Positions 15,105 through 22,272 of a stretch of 33,388 nucleotides of DNA are shown here, in pieces; position 1 is the first letter of the stretch; every line of letters starts with the position of its first letter. The stretch is from an uncultured Oscillospiraceae bacterium (GTDB lineage: Bacteria > Bacillota > Clostridia > Oscillospirales > Oscillospiraceae): positions 1-33,388 of the forward strand of contig CAKTLD010000010.1 in NCBI GenBank assembly GCA_934572445.1. Direction: 5' to 3'. The notes beneath the pieces are model-generated. The model was not told the DNA's origin. It searched no databases and worked only from the letters and a program-made list of their open reading frames with translations. A program made the translations under genes and the position numbers.

Positions 15105-15275
15105 ATTCCGGCAGGAAATTAAAATGCTCGGGCGAAGTGAATTCGCCCTCCGCCAAGGTTTTGCTGCGCAAAACGCTTGTACGGCGCAAAAGCGCCGATT
15201 TTTTGGATTCCAGCAGGAAATTAAAATGCTCGGGCGAAGTGAATTCGCCCTCCGCCAAGGTTTTGCTGCGCAAAA
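15097..15275 (+). repeat. Tandem direct repeat, two units of about 77 bp, period 102 bp
   Basis: Two near-identical copies occur at 15097-15173 and 15199-15275, differing by one base in the body (ATTCCGG versus ATTCCAG). Each begins with a T run and contains two short inverted repeats (GGGCGAA/TTCGCCC and TTTTGC/GCAAAA). The 25-base spacer holds a terminator-like hairpin. No coding potential is evident. Confidence 0.93.
15182..15204 (+). terminator. Terminator-like hairpin between the tandem repeats
   Basis: Stem CGGCGC / GCGCCG with an AAAA loop is followed by ATTTTTT. Confidence 0.65.
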
Positions 15276-15312
15276 AGCGTCGGGCTTCTTTTCACTTTTT
15301 TTGCAAAATGAC

Positions 15313-15341
15313 TTGAAAGCGATGGAGAATATTGCTATAAT
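15313..15341 (+). promoter_or_regulatory. Strong promoter reading into the non-coding locus
   Basis: TTGAAA (15313-15318) and a perfect TATAAT (15336-15341) are separated by 17 bases. Transcription would start near 15348, exactly where the A-rich arm AAAAACAAAAATGC begins. No gene follows for 300 bases. Confidence 0.7.
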
Positions 15342-15348
15342 TCGGTTG

Positions 15349-15446
15349 AAAAACAAAAATGCGGCGGCATATGGGTGCGCCAACACCCATATGCCTGCGC
15401 AGGTGTTACGGCCACCTACACAATGACCTTACGGTCGCACCGCAGG
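15349..15446 (-). ncRNA. Candidate small structured RNA (minus strand)
   Basis: Transcribed leftwards from the promoter at 15451-15480, this stretch of about 97 bases would form a closing helix CCTGCG/CGCAGG (15441-15446 with 15394-15399). That helix encloses two hairpins, GACC-GTAA-GGTC (a GNRA-type tetraloop on this strand) and AGGTG...CACCT. A strong terminator stem comes next: GGCATATGGGTG / CACCCATATGCC, extended by TGCG/CGCA across a 2x2 internal loop, then T5-G-T5 (the last helices are alternatives in part). I do not recognise it as 6S, SRP, RNase P or tmRNA. A non-transcribed mobile repeat is the alternative. Confidence 0.45.
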
Positions 15447-15450
15447 GGAT

Positions 15451-15480
15451 ATTATACGACATTCCGACCTTTCTTGTAAA
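15451..15480 (-). promoter_or_regulatory. Promoter of the candidate minus-strand small RNA
   Basis: On the minus strand TTTACA and a perfect TATAAT are separated by 18 bases. The predicted start lies at the first base pairs of the structured segment. Confidence 0.5.
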
Positions 15481-15540
15481 GGGGAGTTTTTCGTATTTTG
15501 CCCAAGTGCTTGTGTTGCATCGGGAAGTTGACTCTTCTTA

Positions 15541-15580
15541 CGCTGTGTAGGCTCATGCCCTGCACGGCGTTTTTGTTTTT
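15541..15580 (+). terminator. Plus-strand terminator bounding the non-coding locus
   Basis: Stem CGCTGTG / CACGGCG (one G-T pair), with an inner GGC/GCC helix, is followed by TTTTTGTTTTT. The last 14 bases (15567-15580) are also complementary to 15349-15362, with one G-T pair, so the whole 232-base segment has matching inverted ends. Confidence 0.7.
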
Positions 15581-15651
15581 CGCCCGCCCTCCGGAGGGAG
15601 CTCTCTCCGGAGGGAAATTGGGTGAAAAATAAATCGAAGGAGAAACAAATC

Positions 15652-16359
15652 ATGAAATGCTACCATCATCCTGACCGCGATGCGGTCGCTGCCTGCACGG
15701 AATGCGGCAGAGGACTTTGTAAGGAATGCGCGTCGTACTATACAAAGCCGCTCTGTTCCGAATGCGCAGTCTCAAAAGCGCTCCATATCAAAGGAAATCT
15801 CGAAAAAGCGTGCCTGCTCTTTGCGGTATTGGCGCTCCTGTCTCTGATCGTCATTGCCGCTGCTTATGCGCCTGAGATTCCGCCGGCCCGCGTACTGATG
15901 TCCGCGCTGTTTCTTGCCTGTATGCCTTTTGGCTGGTATAAGCTGACCGAGTTTACCCCACGGGTGTTTCTGATTCTTCCTGTTGTCGGATGGATATTTT
16001 ACTTCATAGTTAAGGCTGCGGTCAGCGCATGCATCGGGCCTCTTGCGCTTTTCTTCCGCGTTCTGCGGGACGGACAATTCATGCGGACCGTTTATGAGAG
16101 AGAAATGCTCCGCACCGGTGCAGCGCCCTTTGAGAAGTTTGACATTACAGCGCCGTGGTATGGCATATTTCAGAAATACGGACTGACAAAGCCGACGCTC
16201 ACTATTGGCGCGATTTCCAGCGGTGTTGGCCTTCTGTGTCTCGAAGCGGAAAAGCTTCTGCCCGCCATTCCGTCGAGTCCCATTCTTGCAGCGATTTTTC
16301 TTCCGTTCGGCATCATATTCCTGCTTGCGGGGGCTACTATGGAAAAAGGCTGGTTCTAA
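15652..16359 (+). CDS. Membrane protein with N-terminal B-box-like zinc finger
   Basis: This 235-residue protein starts with a short cysteine-rich zinc-binding motif: Cys3 and His5/His6, then Cys15, Cys18, Cys23, Cys26, Cys35 and Cys38. That pattern is common at the N-terminus of bacterial membrane proteins of the rhomboid or Yip1 kind. About five hydrophobic segments follow, near residues 52-72, 78-95, 103-123, 188-205 and 210-230. No rhomboid Ser-His catalytic motif is seen, and the function is unknown. ATG 15652 has AAGGAG 9 bases upstream, so I reject the in-frame GTG at 15622. The 70-base leader holds two copies of CTCCGGAGGGA. It is a single gene with a terminator behind it. Confidence 0.85.
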   Translation: MKCYHHPDRDAVAACTECGRGLCKECASYYTKPLCSECAVSKALHIKGNLEKACLLFAVLALLSLIVIAAAYAPEIPPARVLMSALFLACMPFGWYKLTEFTPRVFLILPVVGWIFYFIVKAAVSACIGPLALFFRVLRDGQFMRTVYEREMLRTGAAPFEKFDITAPWYGIFQKYGLTKPTLTIGAISSGVGLLCLEAEKLLPAIPSSPILAAIFLPFGIIFLLAGATMEKGWF

Positions 16360-16374
16360 TGCCCGCAATCATAG

Positions 16375-16404
16375 AAAAGGGAGGGGCGCGGCCCCTCCCT
16401 TTTT
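16375..16404. terminator. Bidirectional terminator between convergent genes
   Basis: The perfect stem GGGAGGGGC / GCCCCTCCC with a GCG loop is flanked by A4 and T5. It serves the zinc-finger membrane protein gene and the sufB-like gene. Confidence 0.9.
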
Positions 16405-16418
16405 CATGCAATAAAATG

Positions 16419-17342
16419 TTACGCCAAAAAGCCCTTGAGGATCGTGTCCTCGGCCTCTTCCTCGGTGAGGCCCAAGGTCTGGAGCTTTAAGAGCTGGTCG
16501 CCCGCGATCTTGCCGATGGCAGCCTCGTGGATGAGCTGCGCCTCGGTCGAGTTGGCCGTGATGGCGGGAATGGATTCGATCTTGGCCTTGCCCATGATGA
16601 TCGAGTCGCACTGCACATGGCCAAAGCACTGGTTGTTGCCTATGACGATGGGATGGAAGACCTGCTGGGAGTTGTCCTGCGCAACGGAGCGGGAGATGAC
16701 GCGGCCGCGGGAATTCTCGCCGTTGAGCTCGATTTCCATGTCGCTCTCGGCGTGCTGCCGGCCGTGGGTCAGCAGACGTTCGGTGATGACGGCCTCGGCA
16801 TCCTTACCGCAGACGATCTTCGTTTTGCGCACGGTGGAGTCGATGCCACGGATCTGTACGGTCTCCATCTGGATGCTCGCGCCCTCGTCAAGGTAGACGA
16901 TCGTGGTGGGGTTCATCACGCGCTCGCCGCTGCCGTCGCCCTCACCGTAGTGCTTTTCGACGTAGCGTACATGGGAATTTTTGGAAACGTAGAACGTGTG
17001 GATGCCGTCGTGGCGGCTCTCGTTGCAGCCGGAGTTGTGGATGCCGCAGCCCGCGACGATCTCCACATCGCAGTTCTCGCCGACGTAAAAGTCGTTGTAG
17101 ACCATCTCGGTGATGCCGCTTTTGCTGATGATGACGGGGATGTGGCACTGCTCGCCCTTCGTGCCGTCCTTGATGCGGATGATGATGCCGCTTTTGCCCT
17201 CGGGCTGGGGGTCGATGGCGATGTGCTCGGTGGACTGGCGGGCCTCGCAGCCGCTGTCCTTTCGGATGTTGAACGCGCCGACGGGCTTGCCTGTCAGGTC
17301 GGCGATCTTTTCAAGCAGGGAAGCGTCGATTTCAGTGATCAT
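16419..17342 (-). CDS. sufB: SufB-type Fe-S cluster assembly scaffold (short form)
   Basis: This 307-residue SufB/SufD-family protein is much shorter than Escherichia coli SufB (about 495). It keeps the beta-helix core and the C-terminal SufC-binding part. The motif QCDSIIMG (Cys245) followed by IHEAAIGKI (Glu273) matches, in sequence and spacing, the SufB residues equivalent to Cys405 and Glu434. It is therefore SufB-like rather than SufD-like. It lies 15 bases after sufC, and no sufD, sufS or sufU is present. This is the composition of the minimal SufCB (SMS-type) systems of anaerobes. It builds Fe-S clusters in the cytoplasm with SufC as ATPase. Confidence 0.93.
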   Translation of the reverse strand: MITEIDASLLEKIADLTGKPVGAFNIRKDSGCEARQSTEHIAIDPQPEGKSGIIIRIKDGTKGEQCHIPVIISKSGITEMVYNDFYVGENCDVEIVAGCGIHNSGCNESRHDGIHTFYVSKNSHVRYVEKHYGEGDGSGERVMNPTTIVYLDEGASIQMETVQIRGIDSTVRKTKIVCGKDAEAVITERLLTHGRQHAESDMEIELNGENSRGRVISRSVAQDNSQQVFHPIVIGNNQCFGHVQCDSIIMGKAKIESIPAITANSTEAQLIHEAAIGKIAGDQLLKLQTLGLTEEEAEDTILKGFLA

Positions 17343-17357
17343 GGTTTTTGTCCCTCC

Positions 17358-18083
17358 TTATCTGTTCAGCACCGGACAGGAGCCCAGCGTGTCCGCCATG
17401 ATGAGCGGGAAGATCTCTTCGGTGCTGCCGCGATGCTTCAACTCGCCGCCGCCTACGACAACGATCTCATCGGCCAGACGGATGATACGCTCCTGATGGG
17501 AGATGATGATCATGGTGGCCATTTCCTGGCGGCGCAGCTGCTCAAACGTTTCGGTCAGGCGGGCGAAGCTCCACAGATCGATGCCGGCCTCCGGCTCGTC
17601 GAAGATCATCAGCTCGCTGCCGCGGGCAAGGAGCGTTGCGATCTCGATGCGCTTGACCTCGCCGCCGGAGAGGGAAACGTCCACCTCGCGGTCGAGATAG
17701 TCGTTGGCGCACAGGCCCACCTGCGTGAGGTATTTGCAGCACTTGTCCTTGCTGAGCTTATCGTTGCCGGAGGCAATGGTCAGCAGATTGCGCACGGTGA
17801 TGCCCTTGAAGCGCGGCGGCTGCTGAAAGCCATAGCTGATGCCAAGGCGCGCGCGCTCGGTGATACCAAGGTGCGTGATGTCCTGCCCGTTATAGAGGAT
17901 CTGGCCGCCGGTGGGCGTGACGAGACCCATAATGACCTTGGCGAGCGTCGTCTTGCCGCCGCCATTGGGACCGGTGAAGACGATGAGCTTGCGGTCGGGA
18001 ATGTCGATGGAAATGTCTTTGAGGATCGTCTGCTCCCCTTCGGGGGTGGAGACGGTATAGGTGATGTGTTTCAGCTCGAGCAT
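17358..18083 (-). CDS. sufC: Fe-S cluster assembly ATPase SufC
   Basis: This 241-residue ABC-type ATPase powers the SufB scaffold. It has Walker A GPNGGGKTT (residues 38-46), a Q-loop at GFQQPPRFKG, signature LSGGE (138-142), Walker B LMIFDEPEAGID (158-169) and an H-loop at IISHQE. The SufC-specific GFQQPP sequence separates it from transporter ATPases. AAGGAGG lies about 10 bases before the ATG. It is the first gene of a two-gene operon with sufB. Upstream, a GTTGC-GGAT-GCAAC inverted repeat (18148-18161) might be a regulator site. The operon is divergent from the ferritin-like gene. Confidence 0.96.
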   Translation of the reverse strand: MLELKHITYTVSTPEGEQTILKDISIDIPDRKLIVFTGPNGGGKTTLAKVIMGLVTPTGGQILYNGQDITHLGITERARLGISYGFQQPPRFKGITVRNLLTIASGNDKLSKDKCCKYLTQVGLCANDYLDREVDVSLSGGEVKRIEIATLLARGSELMIFDEPEAGIDLWSFARLTETFEQLRRQEMATMIIISHQERIIRLADEIVVVGGGELKHRGSTEEIFPLIMADTLGSCPVLNR

Positions 18084-18346
18084 GAAACGGTGACCTCCTT
18101 ACGGAATCGGTTGAAAATAGGATAGAGCGTTTGCGGATCAAATAAAAGTTGCGGATGCAACAGTTTGCGCAAAAATCCGGAATCTTTGATAGTTTACCAG
18201 AAAACTACGGAAAAATCAACGCGCCGGACGTAATTTTGAGAATTTCTCTGAAACCCTGCGGGAAAGTAGGGAACGCTGCCGTGACATTTCTGCGCCCTGA
18301 GGCATAGGATGGAGCCGAAGGCTTCCTTTGGAAAGGAGAGAGGGAA

Positions 18347-18937
18347 ATGGACGACAGGAAAAACTGTGCCTATGATGAGGCGCGCTGCCGTGCCGTGTGG
18401 CAGCGGGTCGCGCCCGGGCAGGAGGCGTATCCGCCCGTGCCGGCGGAGGAAAACGCGCAGAACGTTACATCCTCAGAGCTGACACTCCCGGGCGCGCAGG
18501 CAGATCCCTGCTGTATGGGCAGCGACGCGACGCTTTCGGTGGAGGTGCTGCAGGGCTTTCTGCGTGAGGAACTGGGCGACGCGCAGGTCTATGCCTGTAT
18601 GGCCGCGCGCATGCCGCGGCGGGAGACGGCGCGTATCCTGCGCGCGATGGCAGAGGATGAAAAGCGCCACGCGCGCGATCTCGGCGCGGCGATCTATCTC
18701 ATCACCGGCAAGACCTATTGCCCGCGTGTGTGCGTGGAGCAGCCGGATATGAGCGATCTCTGCGCGCTGCTGCGCAGGCTCTACCATGAAGAGGCCTGCG
18801 GCGGCTTCAATTACGCCCGCGCGGCGGACGAGACGCTCGACCTCTGCCTCGGCAAAATGTTCGCGGCTATGAGCGAGGACGAATATCGTCATGCGGAGCT
18901 GCTGATGAAGCTGCTGGGACGGCGCATCGAGGGGTGA
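18347..18937 (+). CDS. Ferritin-like di-iron protein
   Basis: This 196-residue protein has a four-helix ferritin-like core after an N-terminal extension of about 60 residues. The metal ligands follow the expected order: Glu74/75 (FLREELGDAQVY), E105xxH108 (EDEKRHARDL), Glu148/149 (YHEEACGGFNY) and E179xxH182 (EDEYRHAELL). No rubredoxin domain is attached. It may detoxify peroxide or oxygen, or store iron, beside the Fe-S assembly operon from which it diverges. Several cysteines (55, 56, 125, 129) are unusual for plain ferritins. AAAGGAGAGAGGG precedes the ATG. A CATAGGAT element about 40 bases upstream resembles the one before sigK, but sporulation control is only a guess. Confidence 0.85.
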   Translation: MDDRKNCAYDEARCRAVWQRVAPGQEAYPPVPAEENAQNVTSSELTLPGAQADPCCMGSDATLSVEVLQGFLREELGDAQVYACMAARMPRRETARILRAMAEDEKRHARDLGAAIYLITGKTYCPRVCVEQPDMSDLCALLRRLYHEEACGGFNYARAADETLDLCLGKMFAAMSEDEYRHAELLMKLLGRRIEG

Positions 18938-18942
18938 ACGGG

Positions 18943-18973
18943 AAAACGGAGCGGCAACGCCGCTCCGTTTTTC
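18943..18973. terminator. Terminator between the ferritin-like gene and the fakA-like gene
   Basis: The perfect 12-bp stem AAAACGGAGCGG / CCGCTCCGTTTT with a CAACG loop, followed by T, lies between convergent genes. Confidence 0.9.
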
Positions 18974-18975
18974 AT

Positions 18976-20646
18976 TCATTCGATAGAAATGATATAGTAG
19001 TAGACCGGCTGACCGCCGCGGATCAGGCTGATCTCGGCGTCGGGACACTTGAGGGCGAAGACCTCGCTTGCCTTATGGGCGTCCTCCTCGCTCACGTCCT
19101 CGCCGTAGAAGAGGGTGACGAACTCCGCGCCGCGGGACGCCGCCTCGTCGGACAGATCCTCCAGCAGGCAGGCAACATCGCGGTCGGTGCCCAGCAGCTT
19201 GCCATCCAGCAGCGCAAGATAGTCGCCCTCGTGGATGTCGAAGCCGTCAAAATCGGAATTGCGCGCAGCGTAGGTGATCTGTGCGGTGGAAACATTCTTC
19301 GCCGCCTCGGTCATCGCCTGCTCGATCTCCCCGGCGCTCGATGCATCGGGATCGACGGCCATCAGCGCGCTCACGCCCTGCGGGATCGAAGCGGTGGGGA
19401 TGACGACGACGTTCTTCTCCGTCAGGCCTGCGCACTGCTGTGCGGCCATGATGATGTTCTTGTTGTTGGGCAGGACGAACACGGTGCGCGCATGGACCTT
19501 TTTGATCTCCTTGAGGATGCTTTCGGTCGAGGGGTTCATGGTCTGGCCGCCGCTGATGATGCCGTCCACGCCAAGGTCGGTAAAGACCTCGGCAAGACCG
19601 CTGCCCGCGCAGACCGCGAGAAAGCCGAATTCCTTTTCCGGCTCCGCCTCGCCGCCGTGCTCGGCGGCCTCCAGCTCCTGCTCGATGGCATCGAGATCGT
19701 CGGTGCTCTGCGCCTTGCCGCCTGCGGCCAACTGCTGTGCCTGCGTGCGCATGTTCTCGATCTTGGCAAGCTCGAGCGTGCCGTATTTCTGCGCCTCGGT
19801 CAGCGCCTCGCCCGGAATGTCGGTGTGGACGTGGACTTTGAAAGCCTCGTCATCCTCACCGATGACGAGCGAATCACCGATGCCGTCCAGAAAACGGCGG
19901 AACGGTTCAATGCTGCGCCCGCTCTTGCGGACGATGAACACGGTGTCGAAGGTGAAGGTGATGTCCTCCTCGCTGAGCATAGCAAAATCGGCCTTCTCCT
20001 GCGTGTCGGACTCGGTGAGCTCGGGGCGCTCCTCGCCGCGCAGGGCGCTGAGCATACCGCCCAGAATGAGCAGGAAGCCCTTGCCGCCCGCGTCCACTAC
20101 GCCGGCCTTTTTGAGCACGGGATTCATGTCGGTCGTCTGCGCGAGCGTGATCTCGCCCTGGGCGATAGCCTGCTCGAGCACATATTCCACGCTGTTGCGC
20201 TCACCGGCGGCGCTGACTGCGCGCTCGGCGGCAAGACGCGAGACGGTGAGGATCGTGCCTTCGGCAGGCTTCATCACAGCGTTGTAGGCGGCGGAAACGC
20301 CCTCCTGCATCGCGCCTGCAAGGGTGAGACCGTCGGCCTCCGCGCAGCCCTTGAGCCCCTTGGAGATGCCGCGGAACAGAAGCGACAGAATGACGCCTGA
20401 GTTGCCGCGCGCGCCGCGCAGCAGCGCGCTGGCGGTGACGGACGCGGCCTGCTCCACCGTTGTGGGCGTGAGCTTTTTGAGCTCCTGCGCCGCGGTTTGA
20501 ATGGTCAGGCTCATGTTGGTGCCCGTGTCGCCGTCCGGCACGGGGAATACATTGAGATCGTTGATGGCTTGCTGTGCCTGTGTGATCGAGACGGTGCCGA
20601 AGAGCAGCATCTCCTTGAACATGGCACCATTGATGGTATCGTGCAT
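18976..20646 (-). CDS. fakA: DAK2-domain protein, fatty acid kinase FakA-like
   Basis: This 556-residue protein has an N-terminal DAK2 ATP-binding domain (FPVPDGDTGTNMSLT; ALLRGARGNSGVILSLLFRG), a middle linker domain, and a C-terminal DegV-like half (about residues 330-556). It matches the YloV/FakA family in length and order. FakA phosphorylates FakB-bound fatty acids for membrane phospholipid synthesis. No fakB is in the window. The acidic stretch near residues 310-325 is a low-complexity linker. GAGGAGG lies about 10 bases before the ATG. It follows the Asp23 gene by 22 bases, the common yloU-yloV arrangement of Firmicutes. Confidence 0.92.
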   Translation of the reverse strand: MHDTINGAMFKEMLLFGTVSITQAQQAINDLNVFPVPDGDTGTNMSLTIQTAAQELKKLTPTTVEQAASVTASALLRGARGNSGVILSLLFRGISKGLKGCAEADGLTLAGAMQEGVSAAYNAVMKPAEGTILTVSRLAAERAVSAAGERNSVEYVLEQAIAQGEITLAQTTDMNPVLKKAGVVDAGGKGFLLILGGMLSALRGEERPELTESDTQEKADFAMLSEEDITFTFDTVFIVRKSGRSIEPFRRFLDGIGDSLVIGEDDEAFKVHVHTDIPGEALTEAQKYGTLELAKIENMRTQAQQLAAGGKAQSTDDLDAIEQELEAAEHGGEAEPEKEFGFLAVCAGSGLAEVFTDLGVDGIISGGQTMNPSTESILKEIKKVHARTVFVLPNNKNIIMAAQQCAGLTEKNVVVIPTASIPQGVSALMAVDPDASSAGEIEQAMTEAAKNVSTAQITYAARNSDFDGFDIHEGDYLALLDGKLLGTDRDVACLLEDLSDEAASRGAEFVTLFYGEDVSEEDAHKASEVFALKCPDAEISLIRGGQPVYYYIISIE

Positions 20647-20668
20647 GGGGTGATGTCCTCCTCGGTTT

Positions 20669-21019
20669 TTACATATTCATGCTGTCGACACACACATCCA
20701 CGCTGCGGATGCGCGCACCGGTGTTTTCGCTGACCATATAGCGTACCTGACTGATGATCGAGCGGCAGACGGCGGCGATGTTCACGCCGTGCTCCACCAC
20801 GATGTGCAGCTCGATGGAAATATCGCCCTCCTCGTGCGGGATGATGCGCACGCCCTTGCTCATCGCCTCGCGGCGCAGCAGGTGGACGAGCCCATCGGTC
20901 ATGGAGCGGTAGGCCATGCCCTTGACGCCGAAGCAGCTTGTGGCCGCGGCGCCGGTGATATTGGAAAGGGCGGCGTCGGAAATGCTGACCTCGCCCATTT
21001 CGGTCTGGAGTTTGATCAT
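20669..21019 (-). CDS. Asp23/Gls24 family envelope stress protein
   Basis: This 116-residue protein of the Asp23/Gls24 (YloU-like) family shows VSISDAALSNITGAAATSCFGVKGMA, then SIELHIVVEHGVNIAAVCRSII, then VDVCVDSM. I choose ATG 21019 because AAAGGAG lies 8 bases upstream; longer in-frame versions would read through the promoter. It lacks a membrane anchor. In other Firmicutes relatives coat the membrane through a partner and respond to envelope stress. It is cotranscribed with the fakA-like gene. Confidence 0.92.
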   Translation of the reverse strand: MIKLQTEMGEVSISDAALSNITGAAATSCFGVKGMAYRSMTDGLVHLLRREAMSKGVRIIPHEEGDISIELHIVVEHGVNIAAVCRSIISQVRYMVSENTGARIRSVDVCVDSMNM

Positions 21020-21071
21020 GGAGGATTCTCCTTTCTCGGCTGGATAATAGTCCATAATATAAGACGTTAGC

Positions 21072-21100
21072 ATTATATACGAAGTGCCGCGGAATAACAA
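21072..21100 (-). promoter_or_regulatory. Promoter of the Asp23-fakA operon
   Basis: On the minus strand TTGTTA and a perfect TATAAT are separated by 17 bases, about 50 bases before the start codon. Confidence 0.75.
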
Positions 21101-21145
21101 GAGCAATTATTTTGCGTAAATGAGGGGAAAATGCACAAAACTCTA

Positions 21146-21174
21146 TTGAAAAACGCTGAAGATTCAAGTATTAT
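21146..21174 (+). promoter_or_regulatory. Promoter of the rsmD-coaD operon
   Basis: TTGAAA (21146-21151) and TATTAT (21169-21174) are separated by 17 bases, about 50 bases before the rsmD start. It is divergent from the Asp23 promoter. Confidence 0.7.
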
Positions 21175-21226
21175 GGAAACCTGAAAGAGAATGTGCCCCG
21201 ATGCGGGCGCAGTGGAGGGATGATAC

Positions 21227-21784
21227 ATGAGAGTGATCACCGGCTCGGCGCGCGGACGGCGCCTGGGCGAGCTCAAGGGTATGGAAACGCGCCCGACGAC
21301 TGACAAGGTCAAGGAGAGCATCTTTAATTGTATCCAGTTCGACGTGGCCGATGCGCGCGTGCTCGATCTTTTCGCGGGCACGGGGCAGCTCGGCATCGAG
21401 GCGCTCTCGCGCGGGGCGAAGAGCGCGTTGTTCGTCGATAAGCGCGCCGACGCGGTGAAGCTCGTGCGCGAGAATCTGGCGCTGTGCCGTTTGGAAGAAA
21501 ACGCGCAGGTCATCTGCGGCGATTCCCTTGCTGCGCTCGGCACGCAGAGCGGCCGATTCGATATCATTTTTCTCGACCCGCCCTATGACAGCGGCCTTCT
21601 GGAGCAAGCGATGGAGAGGATCGCCTCGTTTGACATTTTGTCGCCCCATGGTATAATGGTCGCGGAAAGCGCGGCGGACAAGGTCCTGCCGGAGCTCCCG
21701 CTGCCCTACAGCGTTTACCGGGAGTATCGCTACGGTAAGATCAAGGTGACGATCTGCCGCCGCGCGGGGGAGGAAGAGGCATGA
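21227..21784 (+). CDS. rsmD: 16S rRNA (guanine966-N2)-methyltransferase RsmD
   Basis: This 185-residue SAM-dependent methyltransferase modifies G966 of 16S rRNA in the 30S subunit. Motifs are MRVITGSARGRRL at the N-terminus, RPTTDKVKESIFN, VLDLFAGTGQLGIEALSRGA (SAM site) and FLDPPYD (catalytic DPPY). Length is typical. A GGAGGG site lies 9 bases before the ATG. Its stop overlaps the coaD start (ATGA), so the two are translationally coupled, a common order in Firmicutes. Confidence 0.96.
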   Translation: MRVITGSARGRRLGELKGMETRPTTDKVKESIFNCIQFDVADARVLDLFAGTGQLGIEALSRGAKSALFVDKRADAVKLVRENLALCRLEENAQVICGDSLAALGTQSGRFDIIFLDPPYDSGLLEQAMERIASFDILSPHGIMVAESAADKVLPELPLPYSVYREYRYGKIKVTICRRAGEEEA

Positions 21785-22272
21785 CGGTCGCGGTATTTCC
21801 CGGGTCATTCGACCCTGTGACGTTGGGGCATCTGGATATCATCGCACGCGCGGCAAAGCTCTTTGACCGTGTATATGTGTCCATCGTACCGAACGCAGAG
21901 AAGACGCACCCGATGTTTTCCGACGAGCAGAAGCTCGCGCTGATGCGCGCGAGTATCGCGGACCTTCCCAACGTGGAGGCGGAGCTTGGCGGAGGACTGC
22001 TGACGGATTACGCCCTGCGCAGAGGCGCGCGGTTTCTGGTGCGCGGCGTGCGCAACAGCGTGGATTTTGACGCCGAGCAGCAGCTTTCGCTCATCTATCG
22101 TGATGTGTCCGGCGGCGCGCTGGAGACGGTGCTGCTTGTTGCTGAGCCAAGGTATCAGCATATCAGCTCCACCATGGTGCGCGAGATGATCAAATACCGC
22201 CAGAGCCTTGAAAAATATATGCCGCTGCGTGCGGCCGAGCTTGTGAAAGGATGGGAAGACCATGGCAACTAA
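21781..22272 (+). CDS. coaD: Phosphopantetheine adenylyltransferase CoaD
   Basis: This 163-residue enzyme joins ATP and 4'-phosphopantetheine to give dephospho-CoA, the fourth step of CoA synthesis. The nucleotidyltransferase motif GSFDPVTLGHLDI is at the N-terminus, RGVRNSVDFDAEQQ in the middle, and the ISSTMVRE motif near residue 130. It overlaps rsmD by 4 bases and the next gene by 11 bases. That makes a tightly packed three-gene operon. Confidence 0.97.
   Translation: MTVAVFPGSFDPVTLGHLDIIARAAKLFDRVYVSIVPNAEKTHPMFSDEQKLALMRASIADLPNVEAELGGGLLTDYALRRGARFLVRGVRNSVDFDAEQQLSLIYRDVSGGALETVLLVAEPRYQHISSTMVREMIKYRQSLEKYMPLRAAELVKGWEDHGN

Noticed and set aside
14542..15273. Long open frames across the tRNA-Gly region on both strands, including ones reading GDEARTRYLHLGKVALYQ and ERATRLELATSTLARW
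   Set aside because: These are translations of the tRNA antisense strand and its copies, a well-known kind of false protein. They lack ribosome sites, repeat with the DNA repeats and run through terminators.
15097..15275. CRISPR array
   Set aside because: Only two repeat units of about 77 bp, with a hairpin-containing 25-base spacer, and no cas genes. No CRISPR is seen anywhere in the window.
14647..15580. Integrated island with att sites at the tRNA
   Set aside because: The direct copies of the tRNA 3' end fit an attachment-site pattern, but no integrase, excisionase or cargo gene lies between or beside them. I keep this only as an alternative origin.
18300..18346. Sporulation promoter for the ferritin-like gene (CATAGGAT)
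   Set aside because: One loose -10-like element without a convincing -35 partner is not enough to call a promoter.
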